A DNA stretch of 64,000 nucleotides from Accumulibacter sp. (GCA_024235715.1 JACKLW010000016.1:1-64000); one strand, 5' to 3'; counted from the first letter of the stretch, positions 50,245 through 59,045 are shown. The notes: generated by a model not told the origin, from the sequence alone. A program made the numbers and translations.

Positions 50245-50433
50245 ATGTGGTTGCTGCGTCTGCTCGCGGTGCTGACAGCCATCACGATCGCGGCCGGCGT
50301 GGTGCTCTCCCTGTTTACCCGTGATCCTCGCTATCTGCAGTTTTCGTGGCGGGTGTTTCGCTATTCGCTGATCGTCGCACTGCTGGTCTTCGCCTTGCTG
50401 ATCCTCGAACGCGTGGCGGTCATTCCCGTATAG
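50245..50433 (+). CDS. Small two-segment membrane protein of unknown function
   Basis: A 62-residue protein, mostly hydrophobic: segment one about residues 3-23, a short polar turn (TRDPRYLQFSWR), segment two about 38-58. It starts 4 bases after the lpxC stop, so it is probably read from the same transcript. Its last 14 bases overlap the 3' end of the convergent DUF721 gene. I do not recognise a family. Small hydrophobic ORFs after lpxC occur in other betaproteobacteria as far as I recall, but this would need a search to confirm. Confidence 0.6.
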   Translation: MWLLRLLAVLTAITIAAGVVLSLFTRDPRYLQFSWRVFRYSLIVALLVFALLILERVAVIPV

Positions 50434-50854
50434 CCGCGTGTGCCAGCAGTTTCTCGAGCGCTCCGCGCAATGGCGACGCGGGCAATGAGTCGCTCAGCGC
50501 CGTTAGCTCCTTGCTGGTCCTTGCACTGAGGGGCTTTTGAACGGCCGGCCGCGTTGTTTCCCGTAGGCTGCCGGCTTGCACTTTGACCTGAACCCCCCTA
50601 CACTCGACTCCCCGCTTCGAAAACTCATCGACCAGCGTAGGCGCCAACTGGCGCAGTTTGGTCGCGACTGCGCCGTTGCCGGCGTGGATAAGAACGATCC
50701 CCGACTTGAAGTTGGCCAGGGTACTTGCCTGGCAGAGATGTGTGGGCGCGATTTCCTGAAATAGACCTGCAAGCCTGCTCAGCAGCCTTGCGTGCACCAG
50801 AACCTTGGCCGCACCTTCGGCTGTTTCGAGATAGTTCCGCAGTGAGTCCGCCAT
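50420..50854 (-). CDS. DUF721 (DciA-like) protein
   Basis: A 144-residue protein from ATG 50854. The N-terminal half (about 10-90) has the DUF721 pattern: a helical start, then strands FKSGIVLIHAGNGAVATKLRQL with the typical small-residue turn. The C-terminal third is basic and low in complexity. DUF721 includes DciA, which loads the replicative helicase in bacteria without DnaC, so that role is possible. The location between lpxC and an M23 peptidase gene is common in betaproteobacteria. The frame extends upstream into the antisense of the M23 gene, so the start is set by the MADSLRNYLE N-terminus. Confidence 0.75.
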   Translation of the reverse strand: MADSLRNYLETAEGAAKVLVHARLLSRLAGLFQEIAPTHLCQASTLANFKSGIVLIHAGNGAVATKLRQLAPTLVDEFSKRGVECRGVQVKVQAGSLRETTRPAVQKPLSARTSKELTALSDSLPASPLRGALEKLLAHAAIRE

Positions 50855-50879
50855 CGAGATCGTCCTGGAGAGGCAACGT

Positions 50880-51860
50880 ATGCATCTTATTCTCGTCTCC
50901 AATCGCATGGCAACCGCCAAGACGGTGACCATCACCCCGCGTCTGGCAGTATTGCTGGCCTTCGCGTTCCTGGGCGTGGTTCTGTCGGCTGCCTTGCTCT
51001 TCTCGTCCTTGGGTCTGCGCTGGCCGTCGCCAGCGGTCGACAGGTCGGTCAGCGATCCCGCGCTTGCTTCGTTGCCGCCAACGAGCCACTCGGACGCATC
51101 CGATTTCGTGCGTGGCAGCCTGGACGCCATGGCCGCAAGGCTTGGTGAGATGCAGGCAAAGCTGCTGCGGCTCGATTCCCTGAGCGAACGTATCTCCAGA
51201 TTGTCCGGGGTGTCCGCGAGCGACGCGAACGGCAGCCCCCGGCACAAGGCGGGTAGCAGGGGCGGGCAGGGCGGCCCCCTAGTGATTGACCTTTCGTCAC
51301 CCTCCGAAGCCGAGCTTCGGCATGCACTCGAGCGTCTCGAAGTTCGTCTGGAACAGAGCAGCGACCGCTTGACTGCGCTGCAGTCGCAACTCCTCGATCA
51401 GCGGGCGAAGAACAGCCTCTTGCCGACCCAGCAGCCGATTGATGGTGGACGGATTGGATCCGGCTTCGGCAGTCGCCGCGATCCGATTGCCGGCGTGCGC
51501 GCCAGGCACGAAGGCATCGATTTCATTGCCGACCCGGGCACGCGCGTCAACGCTTCGGCAGGCGGGGTCGTTCTGACGGCGGAATTTCACCCGGAGTACG
51601 GCAATATCATCGAAATCGACCATGGCAATGAATTGTCGTCGCGCTACGCGCATCTGGCGCGGATCGATGTCAAGCCGGGTCAGCTCGTCCGCCCCGGTGA
51701 ACAGATCGGCGTCAGCGGCAACACCGGTCGTTCGACGGGGCCACATCTGCATTTCGAAGTGCGCTCCAGCGGCGTCGCGGTAAATCCGCAGCGATTCCTG
51801 CGGCAGCATGCAGGACTCGCTCAGGATACTGGCGCGGGCGGCGGTCCGCGCCTGCGTTAG
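50880..51860 (+). CDS. M23-family metallopeptidase (LytM domain)
   Basis: A 326-residue membrane-anchored peptidoglycan endopeptidase or divisome activator. It has an N-terminal membrane segment (about 20-44), a coiled coil or disordered stalk (about 75-185) and a C-terminal LytM domain. Zinc-binding pieces are visible: ARHEGIDFIADPG (His, Asp near 205) and GPHLHFEVR (HxH near 290), with RYAHLARI between them. If all ligands are intact it is a zinc-dependent endopeptidase. The gene follows lpxC and the DUF721 locus and faces folA convergently, with a 4-base overlap. Confidence 0.88.
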   Translation: MHLILVSNRMATAKTVTITPRLAVLLAFAFLGVVLSAALLFSSLGLRWPSPAVDRSVSDPALASLPPTSHSDASDFVRGSLDAMAARLGEMQAKLLRLDSLSERISRLSGVSASDANGSPRHKAGSRGGQGGPLVIDLSSPSEAELRHALERLEVRLEQSSDRLTALQSQLLDQRAKNSLLPTQQPIDGGRIGSGFGSRRDPIAGVRARHEGIDFIADPGTRVNASAGGVVLTAEFHPEYGNIIEIDHGNELSSRYAHLARIDVKPGQLVRPGEQIGVSGNTGRSTGPHLHFEVRSSGVAVNPQRFLRQHAGLAQDTGAGGGPRLR

Positions 51861-52372
51861 CGACGCTCGTAGACGACGAAATCGAAGGCCGGACCGCGCG
51901 CAGCGGCCGGGCCGGCGTTGCCCGGACGGCTATTACCCGCACGCCGCGAGACTTCGCGCCATTCGCTGGGCGCGACTTCGGGGAAATAGCTGTCGCCCGA
52001 GCAGTCCTCGGCGACTTCGGTCAGGTAGAGTCGCTTGGCCAGCGGCAGTGTCTGTCGATAGATCTCCGCGCCCCCGATGACGAAGACCTCGCTGGCGTCG
52101 CCGGCCAGGCGAATCGCCTCGTTGATCGAGCAAGCCAGTGTCGCCCCTCTGAGCAGGTAACGCGGGTCGTGGCTGACGACGATATTGTGCCGTTTCGGCA
52201 ACGGGCGGAAGGTGGCTGGAAGAGATTCCCAGGTCTTTCTGCCCATGATCACGGTCTTGCCGAGGGTGGTCTCGCGAAAGTGCTGCAGGTCTTCCGGCAA
52301 GCGCCAGAGCAACTGCTGCTGATTGCCGATGGCGCGGTTGCGGGCGACGGCTGCGATCAGTGAGATGATCAC
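51857..52372 (-). CDS. folA: Dihydrofolate reductase
   Basis: NADPH-dependent reduction of dihydrofolate; replaces the tetrahydrofolate oxidised by ThyA. The 171 residues start at GTG 52372 (VIISLIAAVARNRAIG), since no ATG gives the right N-terminus and upstream residues are not family-like. Markers are the substrate loop LLWRLPEDLQHF, the MGRKTWESLP cofactor motif (about 47-56) and FVIGGAEIYRQTLP. Encoded just downstream of thyA on the same strand, with a 141-base gap. Overlaps the M23 gene by 4 bases at the 3' ends. Confidence 0.93.
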   Translation of the reverse strand: MIISLIAAVARNRAIGNQQQLLWRLPEDLQHFRETTLGKTVIMGRKTWESLPATFRPLPKRHNIVVSHDPRYLLRGATLACSINEAIRLAGDASEVFVIGGAEIYRQTLPLAKRLYLTEVAEDCSGDSYFPEVAPSEWREVSRRAGNSRPGNAGPAAARGPAFDFVVYERR

Positions 52373-52513
52373 CGGCAGGCCTGGAACAGCTGCTGGATCA
52401 CCAGACGATGGCAAGCCGCTCGTCCGACAGACGTGCGGAGCTTCCCTGGGAATACGCTGCAAGCATCCATGGCGGAGGCGATTGGACTGCTGCGGCAGCC
52501 GGCGCGCAGCGCT

Positions 52514-53335
52514 TCAAATCGCCACCCGCGCCGCGATGTGCGGGTGCGGATCGTAGCCCTCCAGGCTGAAGTCCTGAAAGGCGAAAGCGAATAGATCATC
52601 GACCTCGGGGTTCAGTCGCATCTTCGGCAGGGCGCGTGTGTCGCGCGCCAGCTGCAGCCGCGCCTGTTCGAAGTGATTGCTGTAGAGATGTGCGTCGCCG
52701 AAGGTGTGTACAAAGTCTCCTGGCTGATAGTCGCACACCTGCGCCAGCATCAGGGTGAGCAGCGCGTACGAGGCAATGTTGAACGGTACGCCCAGAAAGA
52801 TATCGGCGCTGCGCTGGTACAGCTGGCAGGAAAGCCGGGCGCGGCGATCAGGGTCGGATGGGCCGGCCGGCGCGACGTAGAACTGGAAGAGGGCGTGACA
52901 TGGTGGCAGTGCCATACGTTCGACGTCGGCAGGGTTCCAGGCGGTCACCAGATGACGGCGCGAGTCGGGGTTGCGCTTCAGGTTGTCGACGAGTTGGGCG
53001 ATCTGGTCGATTTCGCGCCCGTCGGGGCTTTGCCAGTGCCGCCACTGATGCCCGTAGACCGGCCCGAGGTCGCCATGCTCGTCTGCCCATTCGTCCCAGA
53101 TGCGGACGCCATTTTCGCGCAGGTAGCGGACGTTGGTGTCACCTTGCAGGAACCACAGCAACTCGTGAATGATTGACGGCAGGTGCAACTTCTTGGTGGT
53201 CAGCGCCGGGAAGCCGGCGCCGAGGTCGAAGCGCATCTGCCAGCCAAACACCGAGCGCGTCCCGGTGCCCGTGCGGTCCGCCTTGGTCGCGCCATGTTCG
53301 AGGACATGACGCATCAGATCGAGATATTGCTGCAT
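52514..53335 (-). CDS. thyA: Thymidylate synthase
   Basis: Makes dTMP from dUMP with methylene-tetrahydrofolate as methyl donor and reductant. The 273 residues (E. coli 264) start [15 protein letters not shown] and contain [18 protein letters not shown], the catalytic cysteine in [12 protein letters not shown] (about residue 155) and the [25 protein letters not shown] signature. folA follows on the same strand. A TACAAT at 53365-53370 on the minus strand may be its -10 element. Confidence 0.96.
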   Translation of the reverse strand: MQQYLDLMRHVLEHGATKADRTGTGTRSVFGWQMRFDLGAGFPALTTKKLHLPSIIHELLWFLQGDTNVRYLRENGVRIWDEWADEHGDLGPVYGHQWRHWQSPDGREIDQIAQLVDNLKRNPDSRRHLVTAWNPADVERMALPPCHALFQFYVAPAGPSDPDRRARLSCQLYQRSADIFLGVPFNIASYALLTLMLAQVCDYQPGDFVHTFGDAHLYSNHFEQARLQLARDTRALPKMRLNPEVDDLFAFAFQDFSLEGYDPHPHIAARVAI

Positions 53336-53364
53336 GGCTTTGGCCTGTCGTCGTTTCAGGCCGA

Positions 53365-53370
53365 ATTGTA
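53365..53370 (-). promoter_or_regulatory. Candidate -10 element of thyA
   Basis: TACAAT on the minus strand (ATTGTA on the plus strand), followed by TCGGC, about 30 bases before the thyA ATG. No clear -35. It lies in the 201-base divergent gap between thyA and the PilZ-like gene. Confidence 0.4.
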
Positions 53371-53487
53371 GAGGAATAGGGGAGTAGTGAGCGCAGCGGC
53401 ACGACAGCAGCCTGGCTCTGCCGTAGCCTCGCTGCGCCGGCGGCGGTCATGCGGCCGAGGCTGGCGCCACTCGGCCGCGTCCTGGTT

Positions 53488-53493
53488 TACAAT
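53488..53493 (+). promoter_or_regulatory. Candidate -10 element of the PilZ-like protein gene
   Basis: TACAAT followed by CGATG, 44 bases before ATG 53537. The pattern matches the recurring -10 style of this genome. No clear -35. Confidence 0.4.
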
Positions 53494-53536
53494 CGATGTT
53501 CTCACCCCGGCCGTCTGCGCCAAGGCTTCGCGTCCA

Positions 53537-55078
53537 ATGATCCTCGATTTCTTTGCGAAACGTTCCGACAAGCGTTCCGACCATCCGCTGGCTGACGGCA
53601 AGGAGTTGAAGCGGATTCTCGCCGAGTTGCACGTCGACAAGGCGGCGAAGGCAGTGGACGAAGTGAGCGGCTGGTTTGATTCGCTCCAGCGTGCCGACAA
53701 CTTCCGCGTTGACCACTATTTCGACGTCATCCGACAGCTCGATGACGTGGCGCAGCCGCACCTGCTGCGTTTGGCGCGTGACTACCTGCTCTCGCCACGG
53801 CTGTCGAAATTTGAGGAGGAGCGTCTGTGGACGCGCAGTTATGGCTACCTGGGCCAGATCGCCGCGCTGTGCACCGGCTGTATCGAGCGCGCTCGGCTTG
53901 ATCCCAAGAGCAAGGGCAGTGACGCTTTCAAGGCGTCCTTGCCGCTGGCGATCGTACGCTCGCAGGCGGCCCGCCGCTGCCAGCTGAAGTGGTTGGCGTA
54001 CCGCTACGGCGCGAACGTGGAAGACCTCTGGAAGGCTCTCGGCGCGACCTATCTGGACGCCGATGCGCTTGCCCTGGGGCATAAATCGGTGCAGCTCTAT
54101 CCCTCCCGGCGAGGCCTGTTCAGCGTCGCGCAGCAATACCTGCACGCGATCGTCTTCTACACCTCGTCAATGGATAGCCTGATGCCGGTACAAATCGAGC
54201 TGGCCGACCGCTTGATAGCGCATTTTCTGCCGCATTTCATGCTGCTGCAGGATTGCCGTCCGGACAGCGTGTACTGGGTTGACGCGGCGGCTGGCTCGGC
54301 GCCGCTGCGCCTGGCGCGTGATCCCGGCGCGCACAGACCCGGGCTACGTTTCTTCTCGCCGGGGACGGCGCTGCAGGCGCTCGAAGATCTCCTGCACCTG
54401 GTCGAACGCGGTGAGGTTCCAGCCGACCTCAATCTCGGTGGCGAATACGCGCAGCGGGCGCTGCTTCCGGTACTGCGTCATCTCCGTGTCTACTGGGCGA
54501 AGCAGCCGCCGCAGCGCCGACATCAGCGGCACGCAGTGAAGACGCGCATGCGCGTGCTGCACGGCTTCGACCACAGCTACAGCGTGTTCTCCGGCGTCCT
54601 GCCGCGCCTGGACAAGGACTCCGGGCTGGAAAGCTGGGTGGTGGAGAACGTCAGCCTGGGTGGCTTTCGCGCGCACGTGGACGATTCGGCAAGCGGGCGT
54701 ATCAAGCTTGGCTCACTGCTGTGCGTTCAGCCGGAGGGCGGCGACAACTGGTTGCTGGGGGTGGCACGGCGCTTCAGCCGGCGTGCTGGCGGACAGGCCA
54801 GTCTGGGTGTGCAGGTGCTCTCGCGACAGGCACAGAGCATCGAGCTGCGCCCGCGGCGCAGCGGATTCTCGGCGGCGGTTGCCATTCCCGGGATCTGGTT
54901 GCGCGACGCTGGCGAGTCCGGCGTCCTGCGCATCGTCCTGCCGCCCTCTGGCTTCAATGTCCGCGAAGCGCTCGAGTTCAACGACCAGGGCCAAGGTCGC
55001 ATGCTGACGCCGGTGGAACTCGAGGAGGCCGGCAGCGACTACGAAATTGGCCGTTTCCACCCGCAACTACCCGGGTGA
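53537..55078 (+). CDS. PilZ-like domain protein of unknown function
   Basis: A 513-residue soluble protein. The first 320 residues are helical and repeat-like with no motif I recognise, ending in a helix rich in leucine and alanine. Around residue 326 there is an RRHQR stretch (RxxxR), and around 369-374 NVSLGG (NxSxxG), the two-part cyclic-di-GMP-binding signature of PilZ domains. A beta-rich C-terminus ends at 513. The two parts are about 43 residues apart, longer than usual, so I call the domain PilZ-like. The gene may connect to the GGDEF-EAL protein in this window. ATG 53537 is chosen because upstream residues are Arg/Ala-rich shadow sequence. Codon use is typical of the genome. Confidence 0.72.
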   Translation: MILDFFAKRSDKRSDHPLADGKELKRILAELHVDKAAKAVDEVSGWFDSLQRADNFRVDHYFDVIRQLDDVAQPHLLRLARDYLLSPRLSKFEEERLWTRSYGYLGQIAALCTGCIERARLDPKSKGSDAFKASLPLAIVRSQAARRCQLKWLAYRYGANVEDLWKALGATYLDADALALGHKSVQLYPSRRGLFSVAQQYLHAIVFYTSSMDSLMPVQIELADRLIAHFLPHFMLLQDCRPDSVYWVDAAAGSAPLRLARDPGAHRPGLRFFSPGTALQALEDLLHLVERGEVPADLNLGGEYAQRALLPVLRHLRVYWAKQPPQRRHQRHAVKTRMRVLHGFDHSYSVFSGVLPRLDKDSGLESWVVENVSLGGFRAHVDDSASGRIKLGSLLCVQPEGGDNWLLGVARRFSRRAGGQASLGVQVLSRQAQSIELRPRRSGFSAAVAIPGIWLRDAGESGVLRIVLPPSGFNVREALEFNDQGQGRMLTPVELEEAGSDYEIGRFHPQLPG

Positions 55079-55090
55079 GCGGCGCTTTCC

Positions 55091-55690
55091 TCAGGGGTGC
55101 GCCGCGCGCCGCTGGGCCGATTTCGGTCTGAAGGCCTTGACCACCTGTTCGACCGTCTCGACGTAGGGGCCGCCGAGCAGGTCGATGCAATAGGGAACCG
55201 CGGCGAAAATGCCGTTCACCATGATCGTGCCGTCGGCCGCTTTCACGCCTTCAAGGGTTTCGCGGATCGACTTCGGCTGCCCCGGCAGATTGAGGATCAA
55301 GGCCCTGCCGCGGATTGCCCCGAGCTGACGCGAGAGGATCGCCGTGGGTACGAAATTCAGGCTGATCCGGCGCATTTCCTCGCCGAAGCCGGGCATCAGC
55401 CTGTCGGCGACAGCGAGCGTCGCTTCCGGCGTGACGTCGCGCGGCGCCGGACCGGTCCCGCCGGTGGTCAGCACCAGATTGCAGCCGGCGTCATCGACCA
55501 GCTCGATCAGCGCGCTTTCGATCGCGGCCTGGTCGTCAGGGATCAGGCGCGTTTCGGTCCGCCACGGGCTGGCCAGCGCCTGCGCAAACCATTCCTCGAG
55601 TGCCGGGATGCCCTGGTCTGCATAGACGCCCTGTGCGGCACGGTCGCTGATCGACAGCAGACCGATCAGCAGTTCATCATGGGTGGTCAT
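55091..55690 (-). CDS. mog: Molybdopterin adenylyltransferase
   Basis: Adenylates molybdopterin before molybdenum insertion. The 199 residues show LLSISDRAAQGVYADQG at the N-terminus, the MoCF signature LVLTTGGTGPAPRDVTPEAT (about 76-95) and the LNLPGQPKSIRETL block near 133-146, all typical of Mog/MogA. It implies molybdenum-cofactor enzymes elsewhere in the genome. Its first 14 bases overlap the 3' end of the darP gene, so the two are coupled. Confidence 0.93.
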   Translation of the reverse strand: MTTHDELLIGLLSISDRAAQGVYADQGIPALEEWFAQALASPWRTETRLIPDDQAAIESALIELVDDAGCNLVLTTGGTGPAPRDVTPEATLAVADRLMPGFGEEMRRISLNFVPTAILSRQLGAIRGRALILNLPGQPKSIRETLEGVKAADGTIMVNGIFAAVPYCIDLLGGPYVETVEQVVKAFRPKSAQRRAAHP

Positions 55691-56216
55691 GCTCGTCCTT
55701 CTCGGTGGCCTGGTCCGCTGCCGGTTCGATTTCCTTGAGGAGCTGGAAGATGGCGCGGTAACTGCGCGGCGGTTTTCCCAGTTCCTGTTCCTTCAGGGCC
55801 GCGCGCCGCAGCGAACGCAGGTGTTGCAGGTCCACCGACGGGAAAGCCTCGGCAATCCCGTACAGAGCCGCTTCGTCGGCCAGCAGGTCCTTGCGCAGCC
55901 GCTCGATGCGGTGCAGTTTCGAAGTCTCTTCGGCCGACTCGCCGCGCACGGTCGCCAGCGAGTGGCGGATTGGCTCCGGGTCAATTTCGCGCATCAGCCG
56001 GCCAATATACTGCAGCTGTCGCCGTCGCGCCTCGTCGTGCCGACTCATGCGCTGTGCCATGCGGACGGCCGAATTCAAATCTTCCGGGAGGTCGATCTTC
56101 TTGAGCCGGTCGCTGCTCAGTTCGACCAGTTCCTCACCGAGTGTCTGCAGTGCCTCCATTGCGCGCTTGCGCCGGGTCTTGGATGGCGGAGCCTGCTCTT
56201 CTTCAGGGGGAATCAT
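55677..56216 (-). CDS. darP: Ribosome-associated protein DarP/YjgA (DUF615)
   Basis: A DUF615 protein of 179 residues, known in E. coli as YjgA/DarP, which binds late 50S precursors and aids ribosome maturation. The charged alpha-helical sequence has the family core SKTRRKRAMEALQTLGEELVEL (about 12-33) and QYIGRLMRE. The start is ATG 56216; the frame further upstream is antisense to pmbA and unlike the family. It is divergent from pmbA, the common yjgA-pmbA arrangement in proteobacteria. It overlaps mog by 14 bases. Confidence 0.9.
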   Translation of the reverse strand: MIPPEEEQAPPSKTRRKRAMEALQTLGEELVELSSDRLKKIDLPEDLNSAVRMAQRMSRHDEARRRQLQYIGRLMREIDPEPIRHSLATVRGESAEETSKLHRIERLRKDLLADEAALYGIAEAFPSVDLQHLRSLRRAALKEQELGKPPRSYRAIFQLLKEIEPAADQATEKDEHDHP

Positions 56217-56333
56217 GGCGTGGACACTCGCCTTTCTCGACGGCAGATCGGAACGGCAGCGCGGCGAAAAGCCGGCGCGGACGGTATCCGGGGAGCTGCT
56301 ATGATAGCGGCTTTTGACTTTGGTCACCGTCCC

Positions 56334-57707
56334 ATGTCCCGTTCAGCCGCTACTGTCTCCAGCGAATCGCGCTTCAGCCACCGTTTCGACACTCTGCAGC
56401 AACTGGCCCGCGATGTTCTTGCGCACGCCAGGAAGTCTGGCGCCAGCGCCTGCGAGGTCGACGTCTCGGATGGCTTCGGGCAGTCGGTGACGGTTCGCCG
56501 CGGTGACGTCGAAACCATCGAATACAATCGCGACAAGGCAATCGCCGTGGCTGTCTATCTCGGCCAGCGAAAAGGCCAGGCGAGTACTTCGGACTTCTCG
56601 CCGGCTGCCTTGCGCGAAACCGTAGACGCGGCCCTGAACATCGCCCGCTTTACCGCTGCCGATCCCTGTGCCGGCCTGCCAGATGCCAGCCTGCTGGCCA
56701 TCGACAGCCAGGAACTGCCCGATCTCGATCTCTATCACCCCTGGCTGCTCTCGGTCGAAGCCGCTGTCGATCTGGCGAAGCGCTGCGAAACTGCGGCTTT
56801 CGCAGTCAGCCCGCAGGTGGGCAACTCGGAAGGCGCGACCGTATCGACCCAGGAGGGGCACTTCGTGTCGGCCAACAGTCTCGGTTTCATTGGCGGCTAC
56901 CCGACGTCGCGGCATTACCTGTCATGCTCGATGATCGCCGGTGAAAGCGAAAACATGCAACGCGATGACTGGTACGCGATTGCCCGCGATCCGCAGATGA
57001 TCGGGTCGCCCGAGCTGATTGGCGAGCGCGCCGCCAAGCGAGCCCTTTCGCGGCTCGGCGCGCGCAAGATCAAGACCTGCAAGGTGCCGGTCGTCTTCGA
57101 GGCGCCGCTGGCTTCTTCGCTGATCGGACATTTCGTGCATGCGGTCAGCGGCGGCAGCCTGTACCGGAAGACCTCGTTCCTGGTCGACAGTCTCGGCAAG
57201 CGCGTCTTCTCGAAGAAGCTGCGCATCAGCGAGCGACCGCATCTGCCAGGCGCTTTGGCCAGCGGCTACTTCGACAGCGACGGTGTTGCCACGCATGACC
57301 GGGAAGTGGTTGTCGGCGGCCGCCTGCAGGGCTACTTCCTGAGTGCCTACACCGCCCGCAAGCTGGGCATGCAGAGCACCGGCAACGCCGGCGGTTGCCA
57401 CAATCTCATCGTCCATCCCGGCAAGCGGGATCTGCCCGGACTGCTCCGGAAGATGGGGCGTGGCCTGTTGGTCACCGAGTTGCTCGGCCAGGGCGTCAAC
57501 TACGTCACCGGCGACTATTCGCGCGGCGCCGCGGGTTTCTGGGTCGAGGACGGCGAGATCGTTCACCCGGTCGAGGAAATCACCATTGCCGGAAACCTTC
57601 GCGAGATGTTCAGGGACATTTCGGCGGTCGGCAACGACGTCCTGGTGCGCGGCGCGAAACAGGTCGGCTCGCTTCTCGTCGAACAGATGAAGGTCGCCGG
57701 CGAGTAG
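56334..57707 (+). CDS. pmbA: Metalloprotease PmbA (TldE)
   Basis: Partner subunit of the TldD/TldE protease that matures modified peptides and degrades unfolded protein in the cytoplasm. The 457 residues (E. coli 450) contain the family blocks VETIEYNRDKAIAVAVYLG, SLYRKTSFLVDSLGKRV, TGNAGGCHNLIVHPG, VTELLGQGVNYVTGDYSRGAAGFWVEDGE and ITIAGNLREMFRDI. ATG 56334 is chosen; ATG 56301 has a better ribosome site (GGGGAG) and adds 11 residues, but it coincides with a TATGAT -10-like sequence (56300-56305). tldD is not in this window. Confidence 0.94.
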   Translation: MSRSAATVSSESRFSHRFDTLQQLARDVLAHARKSGASACEVDVSDGFGQSVTVRRGDVETIEYNRDKAIAVAVYLGQRKGQASTSDFSPAALRETVDAALNIARFTAADPCAGLPDASLLAIDSQELPDLDLYHPWLLSVEAAVDLAKRCETAAFAVSPQVGNSEGATVSTQEGHFVSANSLGFIGGYPTSRHYLSCSMIAGESENMQRDDWYAIARDPQMIGSPELIGERAAKRALSRLGARKIKTCKVPVVFEAPLASSLIGHFVHAVSGGSLYRKTSFLVDSLGKRVFSKKLRISERPHLPGALASGYFDSDGVATHDREVVVGGRLQGYFLSAYTARKLGMQSTGNAGGCHNLIVHPGKRDLPGLLRKMGRGLLVTELLGQGVNYVTGDYSRGAAGFWVEDGEIVHPVEEITIAGNLREMFRDISAVGNDVLVRGAKQVGSLLVEQMKVAGE

Positions 57708-57750
57708 ATCTCTCCCGGTGTGCACGTCGTCCAACTGCGGCTCCATTGGT

Positions 57751-57756
57751 TATAAT
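57751..57756 (+). promoter_or_regulatory. -10 element of the TRAP binding-protein gene
   Basis: Perfect TATAAT followed by CGCG, 44 bases before ATG 57801. No consensus -35 is visible at 17 bases. Confidence 0.55.
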
Positions 57757-57800
57757 CGCGAGGCAACTCGTTCGAATAAGACCCTAACAGGAGACAAGTA

Positions 57801-58880
57801 ATGGAAAGACGTTCGTTTTTGAAGAATGCCGGTGTCGGCCTTGCCGCCGGTACCGTGGCCATGCCGGCAATCGCCCAGAATGCCCCGACGATCAGGTGGC
57901 GTCTGGCCTCCAGCTTCCCGAAGAGCCTGGATACCATCTATGGTGGCGCTGAAGTCATGGCCGCACGAGTTGCCGAAGCCACCGGTGGCAAGTTCCAGAT
58001 CCAGGTCTTCGCCGGCGGCGAAATCGTTCCCGGGCCGGCAGTCTTCGACGCCGTCAAGGACAACACCGTGGAGATGGCGCACACGGCGTCGTACTACTTC
58101 TTCGGCAAGGACCCCACCTATGCCTTCGACTGTGCGATTCCCTTCGGGATGAACAACCGACAGCTTGACGCGTGGATGCGTTACGGCAACGGCGGCAAGC
58201 TGATGGGTGAGTTCTTTGGCAAGTCGAACATTGTCCCCATTCCCTGTGGCAACACCGGTACGCAGATGGGCGGCTGGTTCCGCAAGGAAATCAAGACGGT
58301 GGCCGACATCCATGGCCTGAAGATCCGTGTTGGCGGTTTCGCCGGCGAGGTGCTCACCAAGCTTGGCGCCGTGCCGCAGCAGATCCCGGGTGGTGACATC
58401 TATCCGTCGCTCGAGAAGGGCACCATCGACGCCGCGGAGTGGGTTGGTCCCTACGACGATCAAAAGCTGGGTTTCAACAAGGTTGCCAAGTATTACTACT
58501 ATCCGGGTTGGTGGGAGGGTGGTCCGCAGCTGTCGGTCTACGTCAATAGTGCCAAGTACGCCGAGCTGCCGAAGGAGTACAAGGCCATCCTGCATATGGC
58601 CTGCGCCGACGCGCACGTCGACATGATGGCCAAGTACGATGCCAAGAACCCGACCGCTCTCAAGCAACTGGTCGGTTCGGGAACGCAGCTGCGGCAGTTC
58701 CCGAAAGCCGTGATGGACGCGTCGTACAAGGCGGCGATGCAGGTCTATGCCGAAACGTCGGCGAAGAACGCGGACTTCAAGAAGGTCTACGACGATTACA
58801 AGAAGTTCATGGCCGACGAGGTTCTCTGGTTCCGCATTGCGGAGGGCTCGTACTCGAACTTCCTGGCCACGGTGAGATAG
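57801..58880 (+). CDS. TRAP transporter substrate-binding protein, TakP-like
   Basis: Periplasmic receptor of a TRAP carboxylate transporter. The 359 residues start with MERRSFLKNAG, a twin-arginine (RRxFLK) export signal, with a likely cleavage after AIAQNA near residue 24. A consensus AGGAGA ribosome site precedes ATG 57801. The GTIDAAEWVGPYDD stretch (about 210-223) carries the Glu-Trp pair seen in TakP. In TakP these residues bind sodium with a 2-oxo acid, so a 2-oxo acid or similar monocarboxylate is a reasonable substrate guess. The gene points toward the TRAP membrane-subunit genes, convergently, so it is transcribed separately and ends at the terminator at 58927-58956. Confidence 0.9.
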   Translation: MERRSFLKNAGVGLAAGTVAMPAIAQNAPTIRWRLASSFPKSLDTIYGGAEVMAARVAEATGGKFQIQVFAGGEIVPGPAVFDAVKDNTVEMAHTASYYFFGKDPTYAFDCAIPFGMNNRQLDAWMRYGNGGKLMGEFFGKSNIVPIPCGNTGTQMGGWFRKEIKTVADIHGLKIRVGGFAGEVLTKLGAVPQQIPGGDIYPSLEKGTIDAAEWVGPYDDQKLGFNKVAKYYYYPGWWEGGPQLSVYVNSAKYAELPKEYKAILHMACADAHVDMMAKYDAKNPTALKQLVGSGTQLRQFPKAVMDASYKAAMQVYAETSAKNADFKKVYDDYKKFMADEVLWFRIAEGSYSNFLATVR

Positions 58881-58926
58881 CTGTCATGTTGCCCCGGGGC
58901 CATGCTCCGAGTGGCAGGCAGAGAAG

Positions 58927-58956
58927 ACGGAGGCCCTTGGCCTCCGTTTTTTTTTT
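58927..58956 (+). terminator. Rho-independent terminator after the TRAP binding-protein gene
   Basis: ACGGAGGCC (58927-58935) pairs perfectly with GGCCTCCGT (58939-58947) across a 3-base CTT loop and is followed by a run of T to 58956. On the other strand there is only a weak T-rich tail, so it serves mainly the plus strand. It lies 90 bases past the end of the convergent dctM gene. Confidence 0.92.
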
Positions 58957-59045
58957 GGCGGGGCGGCAGATGCGAACCTGCCGAGGGCCGTGCCGTGCGC
59001 CGCGCCGGCTCGCAGCGTGCGGGAAGGCACGCCCCCCCGCGCCCG

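Noticed and set aside
50880..53335. secA expected after the M23 gene, as in many betaproteobacteria
   Set aside because: No secA sequence is present here: folA and thyA follow instead. Absence from one window says nothing about the genome, and the usual order is from memory.
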